Positions 1 through 6,091 of a stretch of DNA of 7,638 nt are shown piece after piece. Positions within the stretch are counted from its first letter, which is position 1; every line of letters begins with the position of its first letter. The position numbers and the translations under genes are program-made. The notes under the pieces are model-generated. The model had not been told where the DNA came from. It was given only the letters and a program-made list of their open reading frames with translations, and ran no database searches. Source of the stretch: Desulforamulus profundi. Lineage in GTDB: Bacteria; Bacillota_B; Desulfotomaculia; Desulfotomaculales; Desulfotomaculaceae. The stretch spans positions 1 through 7,638 of the forward strand of contig NZ_AWQQ01000145.1 of the NCBI RefSeq assembly GCF_002607855.1, given 5' to 3'.

Positions 1-371
1 CAGCCGTTTCGGTTTGTGCGTCTGCCTGAACCGACTTGACATCCTGCAATACCTGGGTAATATCCTGGCGTACGGCGGCGGAAATGCCTCATTGATTTCC
101 GGCACCCGGGGTACCTTCTCCATAGCCTCCTACGTTCTTCCGCGGTTTTTTCCTGGTCAACGTAAACCACGCTCTTGGGAGCATAAATGGTGGAAGGAGA
201 AATCTGCCCCACCTGCAGGTTCACCTTTTGGGGGACAAATTCAAAGGATACCAGTAAGGTCATTAGCACGAAAAACAAACCTGCTGCAACATAACGTCTA
301 AAATTTTTGTTTTTGAAAAGATATTTAAGGCCTCTGACAAGGCCTCCTCCGATTTCTCGCCATGAAAGCAT
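1..371 (-). CDS. pgpH: PgpH/YqfF-type membrane HD phosphohydrolase, N-terminal part only (runs off left edge; two frame breaks)
   Basis: This is the N-terminus of a 7TM-HD family protein. In Firmicutes these are membrane phosphodiesterases that hydrolyse cyclic di-AMP. The ATG at 371 follows a GGGGAG Shine-Dalgarno (SD) site and lies 33 bp after the phoH stop. The first 82 codons read cleanly: a basic cytoplasmic stretch, one membrane segment at about residues 28-46, then the start of the extracellular sensor domain (VGQISPSTIYAPKSVVY). The frame then breaks near 124-127. The next frame gives AMEKVPRVPEINEAF. It breaks again near 80-84 and resumes as AAVRQDITQVLQDVKSVQAD to the edge. Each break needs one added base. 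The remaining membrane helices and catalytic HD domain lie outside the window, so the function rests on the N-terminal sequence plus the position after phoH. Confidence 0.82.
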   Translation of the reverse strand, partial: MLSWREIGGGLVRGLKYLFKNKNFRRYVAAGLFFVLMTLLVSFEFVPQKVNLQVGQISPSTIYAPKSVVYVDQEKTAEERRRLWRRYPGCRKSMRHFRRRTPGYYPGIAGCQVGSGRRTNRNG

Positions 372-404
372 AAAATCACTCCCCGACCTACAAAGAGGCC
401 TGTC

Positions 405-1364
405 CTACTGTTCAGCCTGCTGTTCGTAAGCCCGGATAATCTCCATCACAAGGGGGTGGCGCACAATATCCGCCCCGGTCATCCACTGGAAGGCAATGCC
501 CTTGACTCCTTCCAGCACTCTTTTGGCGTCTACCAGACCGGAGCTGGTTCCCTTGGGCAGGTCGATTTGGGTAATATCTCCCGTAATCACTGCCTTGGAG
601 CCAAAGCCCAACCGGGTTAAAAACATTTTCATTTGCTCGGGTGTGGTATTCTGGGCTTCGTCCAGGATAATAAAGGCATCCTCCAACGTTCTGCCTCTCA
701 TGTAGGCAAGGGGCGCTATTTCAATCATATTTCTTTCCAGGTATTTTTGTGTGTGATCCAAGCCTAAGATGTCGTACAGACTGTCGTAGAGAGGTCTCAA
801 GTAGGGTCAATCTTTTCCTGCAAATCGCCGGGCAGAAACCCCAACTTTTCCCCCGCTTCCACGGCGGGGCGGGTGAGAATAAGACGGTTGACTTCTTTTT
901 TCCGCAAAGCATTCACCGCCATGGCCACCGCCAGGTAGGTTTTGCCGCTGCCGGCGGGGCCAATGGCAAAGACAATATCGTTTTTCCTGATATTTTGAAT
1001 GTAATCCTTTTGGCCTAAAGTTTTGGCTTAACCTGCTTTCCCCTGGCAGTAACCAGTACAACATCCTTGGCCAAATTGGTCAGAGCCTGTTTGACGCCGG
1101 ATTTTACGGACCTTAGCACATAATTAATTTCATGCCTGCCAATATGGTTGCCGGACTTATAGTATTCAAACAACTGGGAAAATACTTCTTCCCCCTGCTC
1201 CACTTGCTCCGGGGTGCCAATGAGGGTAAGTTCTTCTCCCCTGGCCACCACCCGGATGCCTAAACTTTGCTCAATCAAGTTAATATTTTCGTCCTGTTTG
1301 CCAAAAATCTCGCTGCTGCCTCAAGATCCCCTATAACTACCTTTTGTTCAGTACGTTCGGTCAA
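405..1364 (-). CDS. phoH: PhoH family ATPase (three frame breaks)
   Basis: PhoH-like cytoplasmic ATPase (YbeZ group), usually linked to RNA metabolism together with YbeY; its exact role is unsettled. Adding one base at each of three points (about 1311-1317, 1021-1024 and 804-806) restores a 320-residue protein, normal for the family. The repaired protein has an N-terminal KH-like region at about residues 1-100 and the family signature [10 protein letters not shown] near 113. It also has a Walker A motif GPAGSGKT at 136-143, a Walker B motif [11 protein letters not shown] from 232, and [10 protein letters not shown] near 262. The start is a TTG at 1364-1362 that shares bases with the yqfD stop (TTGA) and has GAGGAGG seven bases upstream. 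yqfD and phoH are therefore probably translationally coupled. Read literally the gene is broken, but all motifs survive in successive frames, so sequence error is more likely than decay. Confidence 0.92.
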
Positions 1365-2632
1365 TCGTTATCCTCCTCAGCTGCCTTGAAGGGTTTGATA
1401 ATGCCTATATCCTCTACCGTTTCTACAAAAGCCTTTATTCTGACAAGTTCTTCCTCTCTGCCGGTATTCACTTGTTCCAGCCGGCGTTCCATGATCTTTG
1501 CCCCCTGGGGCAGCTTGGCGTTCACTTCTTCCAGAGCCTTTTGTTCAGCAATTCTTTTGGCCCCTGCCTGACCATAATTCATCCGTTCCTTGAGTTTTTC
1601 AAGGTATTGCACAGTTCTAAGTTCGACGGGAATTGAAAGATTCCTCCATTTGGGCAGACTTTTAACATTCTGCTTCTCTTCGTAATATTGGAACGGGGAT
1701 TCCTTGGGCCCTGATATGATTATTTCCTTGACCCCAAATTTAATACGAACGGAAGTTTTTTGTTGGCCGGACAATTTTTCAAGGGTCTCCGAAATCCTGC
1801 ATTCTCCGTAACCCTCATACCATACCCTGGCCCGGACGATGCCCTTTGCCTTCACAAAACGGCTGATGTACTGAGGTTCCGGCGGTTCCTGTCCTTCGGG
1901 CAGGGGCTGGTTTGTCTGCTCCGGTTTTATTTCTTCTTTAATTTCCCCGCTGATCAGGATGCTGCCCGGCAGAACGGTATCGCCCTCTTTTACCACCGCT
2001 TGTCCGTTTAAGACCAGAACTTCTTTAATCAGACCGGCCTTACCGGCAACAATATGGGCGGGTTCATTTCTGTGCGGGTCTTCCTGGACTAATTTTCGTT
2101 CCGCAATCTCGACGGTTACCCGGGTTCCCTTTACGTAAACACCGGCCCAGGCCACCGAGGGGATTTTCTCCCGCAGGGTCCTTTCTACCAGTTTGGCGTC
2201 CAGATCCCACTTGGCTACACCGGGTCTTAGTCCCGCCTCGGCAGCAATTTTCTTAATATCCTCATCGGAAAGCTTGTCATTGCCGGTGACCTGAATAAAC
2301 CAGACAAAGGAGGATAAAAAATAAAGGGTTACTAAAAAGACCACTCCCCCGATGGCCAGCAGTTTACGTTTTTTCATACGGTTGAGCATAAAGGGCAAAC
2401 CTTTGCGTTCAACAATCTTGAAACAGCTTTTGGTGGCCCTGGCGATATGCCTCAGCGGGCGGACATCGGATATGCGAACTTTCACTCTCACCTTATCGTT
2501 GCCCAGCCGGGTGATATCCCATAAATAAATTCCCCTGCTGGCGGCCATGTTGACAAACTTTTCAAGGAATTCCCCCCGCACCACCAGGGATACATGTCCC
2601 ATTAAAAAAGAAAGCAATCTCAGGAGAACCAT
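1361..2632 (-). CDS. yqfD: Sporulation protein YqfD
   Basis: YqfD family membrane protein needed for efficient spore formation in Bacillus; its molecular role is unknown. The frame is intact at 423 residues, close to the usual 390-410 or slightly more. Visible layout: a cytoplasmic N-terminal domain at about 1-88, one membrane segment at about 91-113 (LLAIGGVVFL onward), and an external region starting WFIQVTGNDKLSDEDIKKIA. That start resembles the POTRA/FtsQ-type fold seen in cell-envelope proteins. The C-terminal third (from about residue 370) is rich in Lys, Glu and Gln. The ATG at 2632 directly abuts the yqfC stop (TAAATG), with GGGGGAGG overlapping the end of yqfC as its SD. The 3' end overlaps phoH. 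It is the longest unbroken gene in the window. Confidence 0.93.
   Translation of the reverse strand: MVLLRLLSFLMGHVSLVVRGEFLEKFVNMAASRGIYLWDITRLGNDKVRVKVRISDVRPLRHIARATKSCFKIVERKGLPFMLNRMKKRKLLAIGGVVFLVTLYFLSSFVWFIQVTGNDKLSDEDIKKIAAEAGLRPGVAKWDLDAKLVERTLREKIPSVAWAGVYVKGTRVTVEIAERKLVQEDPHRNEPAHIVAGKAGLIKEVLVLNGQAVVKEGDTVLPGSILISGEIKEEIKPEQTNQPLPEGQEPPEPQYISRFVKAKGIVRARVWYEGYGECRISETLEKLSGQQKTSVRIKFGVKEIIISGPKESPFQYYEEKQNVKSLPKWRNLSIPVELRTVQYLEKLKERMNYGQAGAKRIAEQKALEEVNAKLPQGAKIMERRLEQVNTGREEELVRIKAFVETVEDIGIIKPFKAAEEDND
1372..1378 (-). promoter_or_regulatory. Ribosome binding site of phoH, inside the end of yqfD
   Basis: GAGGAGG lies inside the last codons of yqfD (Glu-Glu-Asp-Asn-Asp) and ends seven bases before the TTG at 1364. 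No ATG or GTG competes at that spacing, so this site decides the phoH start and makes the four-base yqfD/phoH overlap convincing. Confidence 0.7.
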
Positions 2633-2932
2633 TTACCACGCCTCCCCCGGTTCCAGAAAACATAAGGATTTGATCTGACCTTCCACACAAATTTCATCGG
2701 TCTTGATATTGCGCAGCATCAGCTTGGCCCCTGTAATGCCAAATTCCCCTTCTCCCACTTTAACGCGAACTTTTTCTGTGGTGTATTCCACAATGCCCCT
2801 GTGGTTTTCAATAAAAACTTGCAAATTGCCCACCAGCACGATTTTAGGCAAGTCCAGCATGATGTCGCTTGGTATCTCAAAAAAGTCTGAGAACTGTTTT
2901 TTAAATTTCCTTTGCAAATCCCTTAAGGACAT
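2633..2932 (-). CDS. yqfC: Sporulation protein YqfC
   Basis: Small soluble protein of the YabP/YqfC family, 99 residues (family about 90-100), intact. The family signature runs IPSDIMLDLPKIVLVGN at about 21-37, followed by a beta-rich repeat region ending in a YabP-like ITGAKLMLRNI segment. In Bacillus the gene is expressed in the mother cell and works with yqfD in sporulation; the biochemical function is unknown. The ATG at 2932 has AAGGAGG about nine bases upstream. The stop abuts the yqfD ATG with no spacer, so the two are co-translated. A sigma-E-like promoter candidate lies just upstream at 2955-2983, consistent with mother-cell control. Confidence 0.94.
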   Translation of the reverse strand: MSLRDLQRKFKKQFSDFFEIPSDIMLDLPKIVLVGNLQVFIENHRGIVEYTTEKVRVKVGEGEFGITGAKLMLRNIKTDEICVEGQIKSLCFLEPGEAW

Positions 2933-2954
2933 AAAAAATCCCCTCCTTGGGATA

Positions 2955-2983
2955 TGTGTATGCGTCCCTGGAAGGGAAAATTA
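2955..2983 (-). promoter_or_regulatory. Sigma-E-like promoter candidate for yqfC-yqfD
   Basis: On the minus strand, TAATTTT (2983-2977) is followed by a 14-base spacer and CATACACA (2962-2955). The sigma-E consensus in Bacillus is approximately KMATATT, 13-15 bases, CATACANT. The match is six of seven and seven of eight. The site starts four bases after the stop of the upstream gene, and the predicted start of transcription falls just before the yqfC SD, giving a very short leader. In Bacillus yqfC and yqfD belong to the sigma-E mother-cell regulon, which agrees. This is a pattern match only. The spacer also contains a small TCCCT/AGGGA inverted repeat. Confidence 0.5.
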
Positions 2984-2987
2984 CTAA

Positions 2988-3437
2988 TTAATGGTAGGCC
3001 CTGTTTCTCCTGCGCCGGGCCACCGGAGGCCCGAGAATTTCTGAAAGGACAATGCCGTTTCTCAGCATGGCAGGGGTCATGGGACCGATGGGTTGATCGT
3101 CCATGTTACATACTGCAGTTTCCCCGGGGGGAGCTGCTTTTTTACCCTGCTTACCGGCCGGCGCTGTTTTTATCACGGGCTCTGCTTTGTCTTTTACCGT
3201 TGCGATTTTGTATTTCTGGGGCTGTTCCGGAGGTTCGCCAAGAATTAATTCAGCGGGCTGCGATTTTTCCTTTGCCTGCTCCGTTTTGGGACCCCACTTC
3301 TCCCTCAGTTCAGGTGGTAAGCGGTAAGCGGGGACTTCTTCCTCCCGTGGTTGGGGCGCAGGCATCCTGTTTCTGGCTCTGTCGGAAAGCACCTTGATAA
3401 TGGTCCAGATGATGAAAATTAAAATTAATGTTTTCAC
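2988..3437 (-). CDS. Small single-pass membrane protein of unknown function between floA and yqfC
   Basis: I do not recognise a named family. The protein has 149 residues in an intact frame, starting with GTG at 3437, 15 bases after the floA stop and preceded by AGGGAAGGGA. Residues 3-16 (TLILIFIIWTIIKV) form one short membrane anchor with almost no residues outside. A long, charged, Pro/Lys/Glu/Gln-rich and probably disordered linker covers about 20-118. The C-terminus is NGIVLSEILGPPVARRR followed by NRAYH. This tail looks like a conserved short motif, while the linker looks free to vary. The likely topology is a tail in the cytoplasm ending in a basic cluster. Position suggests co-transcription with floA and possibly a role at the membrane with flotillin. 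That is inference; B. subtilis has an unrelated-looking small gene (yqfB) at this position. Confidence 0.75.
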   Translation of the reverse strand: MKTLILIFIIWTIIKVLSDRARNRMPAPQPREEEVPAYRLPPELREKWGPKTEQAKEKSQPAELILGEPPEQPQKYKIATVKDKAEPVIKTAPAGKQGKKAAPPGETAVCNMDDQPIGPMTPAMLRNGIVLSEILGPPVARRRRNRAYH

Positions 3438-3452
3438 AGGGGCATCCCTTCC

Positions 3453-4450
3453 CTACTCGGTCTTCTTTCCTTTTTCTTTCCCGTTGCCGCTTCCGGAAAT
3501 GGACTCCCTCATTTTTGTGTCGGCCAGGATGTTTTGCATGTTGTAGTAGTCCATCACGCCCAGCCTGCCCGAGCGGAATGCTTCCGCCATGGCCCGGGGC
3601 ACTTCTGCCTCGGCCTCCACCACTTTGGCCCTCATTTCCTGTACCCTGGCTTCATTTCCTGTTCTTGGGCCACTGCCATAGCCCGGCGTTCTTCCGCTTT
3701 GGCCTGGGCGATATTTTTGTCGGCTTCGGCCTGGTCGGTCTGCAGCTGGGCGCCGATGTTCCTGCCGATGTCTACGTCTGCAATATCAATGGATAGAATT
3801 TCAAAGGCGGTGCCGGCATCCAAGCCTTTGGACAAAACGGTCTTGGAAATGCTGTCAGGGTTTTCCAGCACCAGTTTATGGGACTCCGCACTGCCCACGC
3901 TGGTGACAACGCCCTCGCCCACCCGGGCAATGACGGTTTCTTCACCGGCCCCGCCCACCAGGCGGTCGATGTTGGCCCGGACCGTCACCCTGGCCACAGC
4001 CTTCAGTTCGATGCCGTCCTTGGCCACCGCGCTGATCACCGGGGTTTCAATAACCTTGGGGTTAACGCTCATCTGCACCGCTTCCAGCACATTTCTGCCC
4101 GCCAGGTCAATGGCTGCCGCCCGCTCAAACTGGAGGGGGATATTGGCGCGCTCGGCGGCGATCAATGCATCCACCACTCTGTCCACATTGCCGCCGGCCA
4201 GGTAGTGGGCTTCCAGCTGGTTGACATTGACGTTCAACCCTGCCTTATCCGCCTTAATTAAAGAATTGACGATTTGTGCCGGCGGCACCCTGCGCAGCCG
4301 CATACCCACCAGGGTAATGATGCCTACCTGCACCCCGGCGGCCAGGGCTGAAATCCACAGCCCCACCGGAATGAAGCTGAACAGCACCACCACAAAAACC
4401 ACTGCCAGCATGAGCAAGACTAAGAACGAAAGACCACCTAAACTAATCAA
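3453..4450 (-). CDS. floA: Flotillin-like protein FloA (one frame break)
   Basis: FloA (YqfA) is a bacterial flotillin. It inserts in the cytoplasmic membrane by an N-terminal hydrophobic hairpin, oligomerises, and organises functional membrane microdomains. The N-terminus has a hydrophobic stretch at about 8-45, with the family hallmark [10 protein letters not shown] and then [12 protein letters not shown]. An SPFH-like core follows, then an Ala/Glu-rich coiled-coil region ([20 protein letters not shown]) and the conserved end [19 protein letters not shown]. The frame breaks near 3646-3650, where AAGCC should read AAGGCC. One added base joins EQEMK to [10 protein letters not shown] and gives 332 residues, against 331 in B. 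subtilis. The start is TTG at 4450 with an AGGGGG SD eight bases before it; the nearby ATG is out of frame. The gene follows an NfeD gene, the usual flotillin partner. Confidence 0.93.
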
Positions 4451-4501
4451 ACTGCATTCCCCCTTTAATTTTTTGTTAGAAAGTTAAGACTGTCGAACTG
4501 G

Positions 4502-4704
4502 CAGGTACTTTCATTATCCTTAGCGAACGACTTTGCGAAGCATCGGTAACAGTCTTGTGCCCTGTTGGTATACTTGACGAGCGTAGGGAGAATTGGGGGG
4601 GCGCAGTCAGGACGTCTGTCTGCGCCCCCCCAATTTCTCCCGGAACGAGTCGTAGTACTGTCGGTGCGGAGCATTGGAGTGAGCGGGGATAATGAAAGTA
4701 CCTG
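4502..4704. repeat. Inverted-repeat element (MITE-like) between the NfeD gene and floA
   Basis: The ends form a perfect 18-bp terminal inverted repeat: CAGGTACTTTCATTATCC at 4502-4519 and its complement at 4687-4704. The centre contains a second, GC-rich inverted repeat (4586-4605 against 4621-4641) around a 15-base loop. The parts in between (4520-4585 and 4642-4686) pair only imperfectly and differ in length. No credible gene lies inside. A short non-coding DNA with terminal inverted repeats fits a miniature transposable element or a dispersed palindromic repeat. I see no clear target-site duplication; TA occurs at the same place inside each end (4506-4507, 4699-4700). It fills most of the 284-bp gap in what is normally a tight NfeD-floA pair. 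A structured regulatory RNA is the alternative. Confidence 0.7.
4586..4641. repeat. Central hairpin of the inverted-repeat element
   Basis: GGGAGAATT with seven G then CGCA (4586-4605) pairs with its complement at 4621-4641 across the loop 4606-4620. The arms match perfectly except for one extra T on the right side, which would pair if the left arm had lost an A. Neither strand shows a T-run after the stem, so it is not an ordinary intrinsic terminator. Transcribed from the NfeD side it would still form a very stable hairpin ahead of floA. Confidence 0.8.
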
Positions 4705-4734
4705 AGAGCTAGCATAATGTATTATGTTATTTTT

Positions 4735-5240
4735 TTACACCTTCTCCACAGCATTCACAATCACCCTGGTCCCTTCTACCATAACCACCAACACCGGTGT
4801 ACCGGGCATGATAAATTCGCCCTCGGTGACCACATCCACCCGTTTTCCGTCGATGAGAGCCGTACCGGCCGGGCGTAGAGGTGTGGCAGCCACTCCCTGC
4901 AAGCCAGGAGCTTCTCCAGTTCCTGCCGGGGTGCCAGGTAACCCTCCTCCCGCTTCTGCCGGTGGGGCAGGGTGACTTTACGCCAGAAATTTACCTTGGT
5001 GGCCAGCCAGACGCCCCCTACCAGCGCCACCAGGGTGATCACCAGGGCCAGCGTCAACGCCTGGGTAGCATGGAAGATATCCACCGATACCAATAATATT
5101 CCCCAACCCAGAAGAATAACGCCCAAAACTCCGGCTACGCCAAATCCGGGCACAAAAAACAATTCCAATATCAGGGCAATAATGCCCAGGACGAAGGCAA
5201 GGGTAGCCAGCCAACCGGACATTTCTGCTAAAAACTGCAT
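4735..5240 (-). CDS. Short NfeD-family membrane protein, partner of FloA (one frame break)
   Basis: NfeD-like protein lacking the N-terminal ClpP-like protease domain of the long form. The ATG at 5240 (MQFLAEMSGW) has a GGGGGTGA SD. About three membrane segments follow (roughly 9-28, 32-54, 60-82), including ELFFVPGFGVAGVLG, a hallmark of the family. A soluble C-terminal OB-fold region comes next. The frame breaks near 4904-4906. One added base joins EKLL to GVAATPLRPAGTALIDGKR and VTEGEFIMPGTPVLVV, which is the expected NfeD OB domain, and gives 168 residues. NfeD proteins are encoded next to flotillins and act with them at membrane microdomains. Here the pair is separated by the repeat at 4502-4704. 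An upstream extension to 5342 in the same frame was not used because it would run through the rpsU terminator. Confidence 0.9.
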
Positions 5241-5297
5241 TCCTTCACCCCCAATCAAGTTTTCCACGCATTGACATAAATATTTATTCCCATTATC

Positions 5298-5332
5298 AAA
5301 AAATGCCTGGCATAGATCTATGCCAAGCATTT
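5298..5332 (-). terminator. Intrinsic terminator after rpsU
   Basis: Starting 18 bases after the rpsU stop, the minus strand forms a near-perfect hairpin. AAATGCTTGGCATAGAT pairs with ATCTATGCCAGGCATTT (one G-U pair, minimal loop) and ends in a run of six T. This is a textbook Rho-independent terminator. It separates rpsU from the NfeD-floA genes, which should need their own promoter or readthrough. Confidence 0.85.
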
Positions 5333-5349
5333 CTTTTGTCATTCCATTA

Positions 5350-5529
5350 TTATCTGAAGCTTTTACGTTTACGAGCTGCTTCGGATTTTTTCTTTCTTTT
5401 TACACTGGGTTTCTCATAATGTTCGTGTTTGCGTGCCTCAGCCAAAACGCCAGCCTTTTGACAGGACCGCTTAAAGCGCCGGAGGGCACTGTCCAGTGTC
5501 TCGTTTTTGCCAACTCTAACTTCCGCCAC
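5350..5529 (-). CDS. rpsU: 30S ribosomal protein S21
   Basis: S21 is a small basic protein of the 30S ribosomal subunit, near the anti-Shine-Dalgarno end of 16S rRNA. The intact frame gives 59 residues, normal for the family. It begins [20 protein letters not shown], continues with [21 protein letters not shown], and ends in the Lys/Arg-rich tail [12 protein letters not shown]. The start is GTG at 5529, with GGAGGGAGGG seven bases upstream. It has its own strong promoter (5619-5647), an untranslated leader of about 80 bases, and its own terminator, so it can be transcribed as a single gene. In B. subtilis rpsU is followed by yqeY; that gene is absent here. Confidence 0.97.
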   Translation of the reverse strand: MAEVRVGKNETLDSALRRFKRSCQKAGVLAEARKHEHYEKPSVKRKKKSEAARKRKSFR

Positions 5530-5618
5530 TCAATTTCCCTCCCTCCGCCAAACCATAAGACCTTGGATCTGTACGAATATATATTGATGTAAAAATTGCA
5601 AAAATACAATACCATTTA

Positions 5619-5647
5619 ATTATAACGCAAACTCTCCAAACAGTCAA
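5619..5647 (-). promoter_or_regulatory. Sigma-A-type promoter of rpsU
   Basis: TTGACT (5647-5642), a 17-base spacer and a perfect TATAAT (5624-5619) on the minus strand. The -35 box begins seven bases after the stop of the HIT gene. Transcription should start near 5612, leaving a leader of roughly 80 AT-rich bases before the rpsU GTG. It is the strongest promoter I can see in the window, as expected for a ribosomal protein gene. Confidence 0.88.
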
Positions 5648-5654
5648 TAACCTC

Positions 5655-5996
5655 TTAACCCGGAGGCCATTGCATCTTTCTTCCCCCGATCAGGTGGAAG
5701 TGAACATGGTACACCGTTTGGCCTCCCTCTTCTTTACAATTGGAAACCACCCGGTATCCCTTTTCCAATCCCAGTTCCCTGGCCAATTTGGATGCAGTGA
5801 CGAGTATGTGGCCCATTATCTCTGCATCTTCGGGGTTCAGGTCCTCGAGAGTGGAAATGTGTTTCTTGGGGATAATCAATACATGTACCGGAGCTACAGG
5901 TGCGATGTCCTTGAAAGCAAAGACCCTATCATCTTGATATACCACCTGGGACGGTATTTCCCCGGCAATGATTTTACAAAAGAGGCAGTTTTGCAC
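5655..5996 (-). CDS. HIT (histidine triad) family nucleotide-binding protein
   Basis: HINT-type cytoplasmic protein. Members of this branch hydrolyse purine nucleoside phosphoramidates such as AMP-lysine; the physiological substrate is usually unknown. The protein is intact at 113 residues, normal for the family. The N-terminus CLFCKIIAGEIPS carries a CxxC zinc-type pair (C4, C7). The fold-typical HVLIIPKKHI lies near 38-47, and the catalytic triad HVHFHLIGG has histidines at 97, 99 and 101. I chose GTG at 5996, eight bases after GGAGG; a TTG one codon upstream at 5999 is only five bases away and less likely. The gene sits 95 bp after mtaB and just before the rpsU promoter. It may be read from mtaB or from a weak promoter candidate at 6034-6062. 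Confidence 0.95.
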   Translation of the reverse strand: MQNCLFCKIIAGEIPSQVVYQDDRVFAFKDIAPVAPVHVLIIPKKHISTLEDLNPEDAEIMGHILVTASKLARELGLEKGYRVVSNCKEEGGQTVYHVHFHLIGGRKMQWPPG

Positions 5997-6003
5997 CAAC
6001 TAC

Positions 6004-6013
6004 ACCTCCCCCC
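6004..6013 (-). promoter_or_regulatory. Ribosome binding site of the HIT gene
   Basis: GGGGGGAGGT is a strong SD. Its spacing favours the GTG at 5996 (seven bases from the final T) over the TTG at 5999 (four bases), and so sets the start at Met-Gln-Asn-Cys. Confidence 0.65.
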
Positions 6014-6033
6014 AGGGCAAAATAAACTATATA

Positions 6034-6062
6034 AACATAGTCTTTTCTAAAAGTTTATTCAA
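6034..6062 (-). promoter_or_regulatory. Weak sigma-A-like promoter candidate before the HIT gene
   Basis: TTGAAT (6062-6057), a 17-base spacer and TATGTT (6039-6034) lie in an AT-rich gap between mtaB and the HIT gene. Each box matches four of six consensus positions. AT-rich DNA yields such matches by chance, so this is only a candidate. The same stretch holds an AT-rich inverted repeat (AATAAACT at 6021-6028 and AGTTTATT at 6052-6059). Confidence 0.28.
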
Positions 6063-6091
6063 CACGCCCTCAATATTATCCTGCAACCCTG

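Noticed and set aside
807..1064. Open frames at 807-1064 and 721-912 (minus)
   Set aside because: They are out-of-frame readings created by the phoH frame breaks. The correct frame across the same bases encodes the Walker A region and following PhoH sequence.
4465..4715. Two minus-strand open frames of 69 and 79 residues inside the inverted-repeat element
   Set aside because: They cover the palindrome, resemble no protein I know, lack a good SD, and the two frames exclude each other.
4713..4726. CATAAT-GT-ATTATG inverted repeat next to the large element, as an operator
   Set aside because: Six-base AT-rich arms are expected by chance here, and it lies downstream of the NfeD stop rather than in a promoter.
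4776..5342. A longer NfeD protein starting at 5342
   Set aside because: It would start inside rpsU-terminator DNA, its extra N-terminus is not NfeD-like, and its C-terminus is the wrong frame after the break near 4905. The ATG at 5240 has a proper SD.
5530..5612. Structured autoregulatory leader of rpsU
   Set aside because: The leader of about 80 bases is AT-rich, and I found only four- to five-base stems, not a recognisable ribosomal-protein leader.
6021..6059. AT-rich inverted repeat between mtaB and the HIT gene as a terminator
   Set aside because: The eight-base arms are entirely A/T apart from one pair, the 23-base loop is long, and no T-run follows directly. The stem would be weak.
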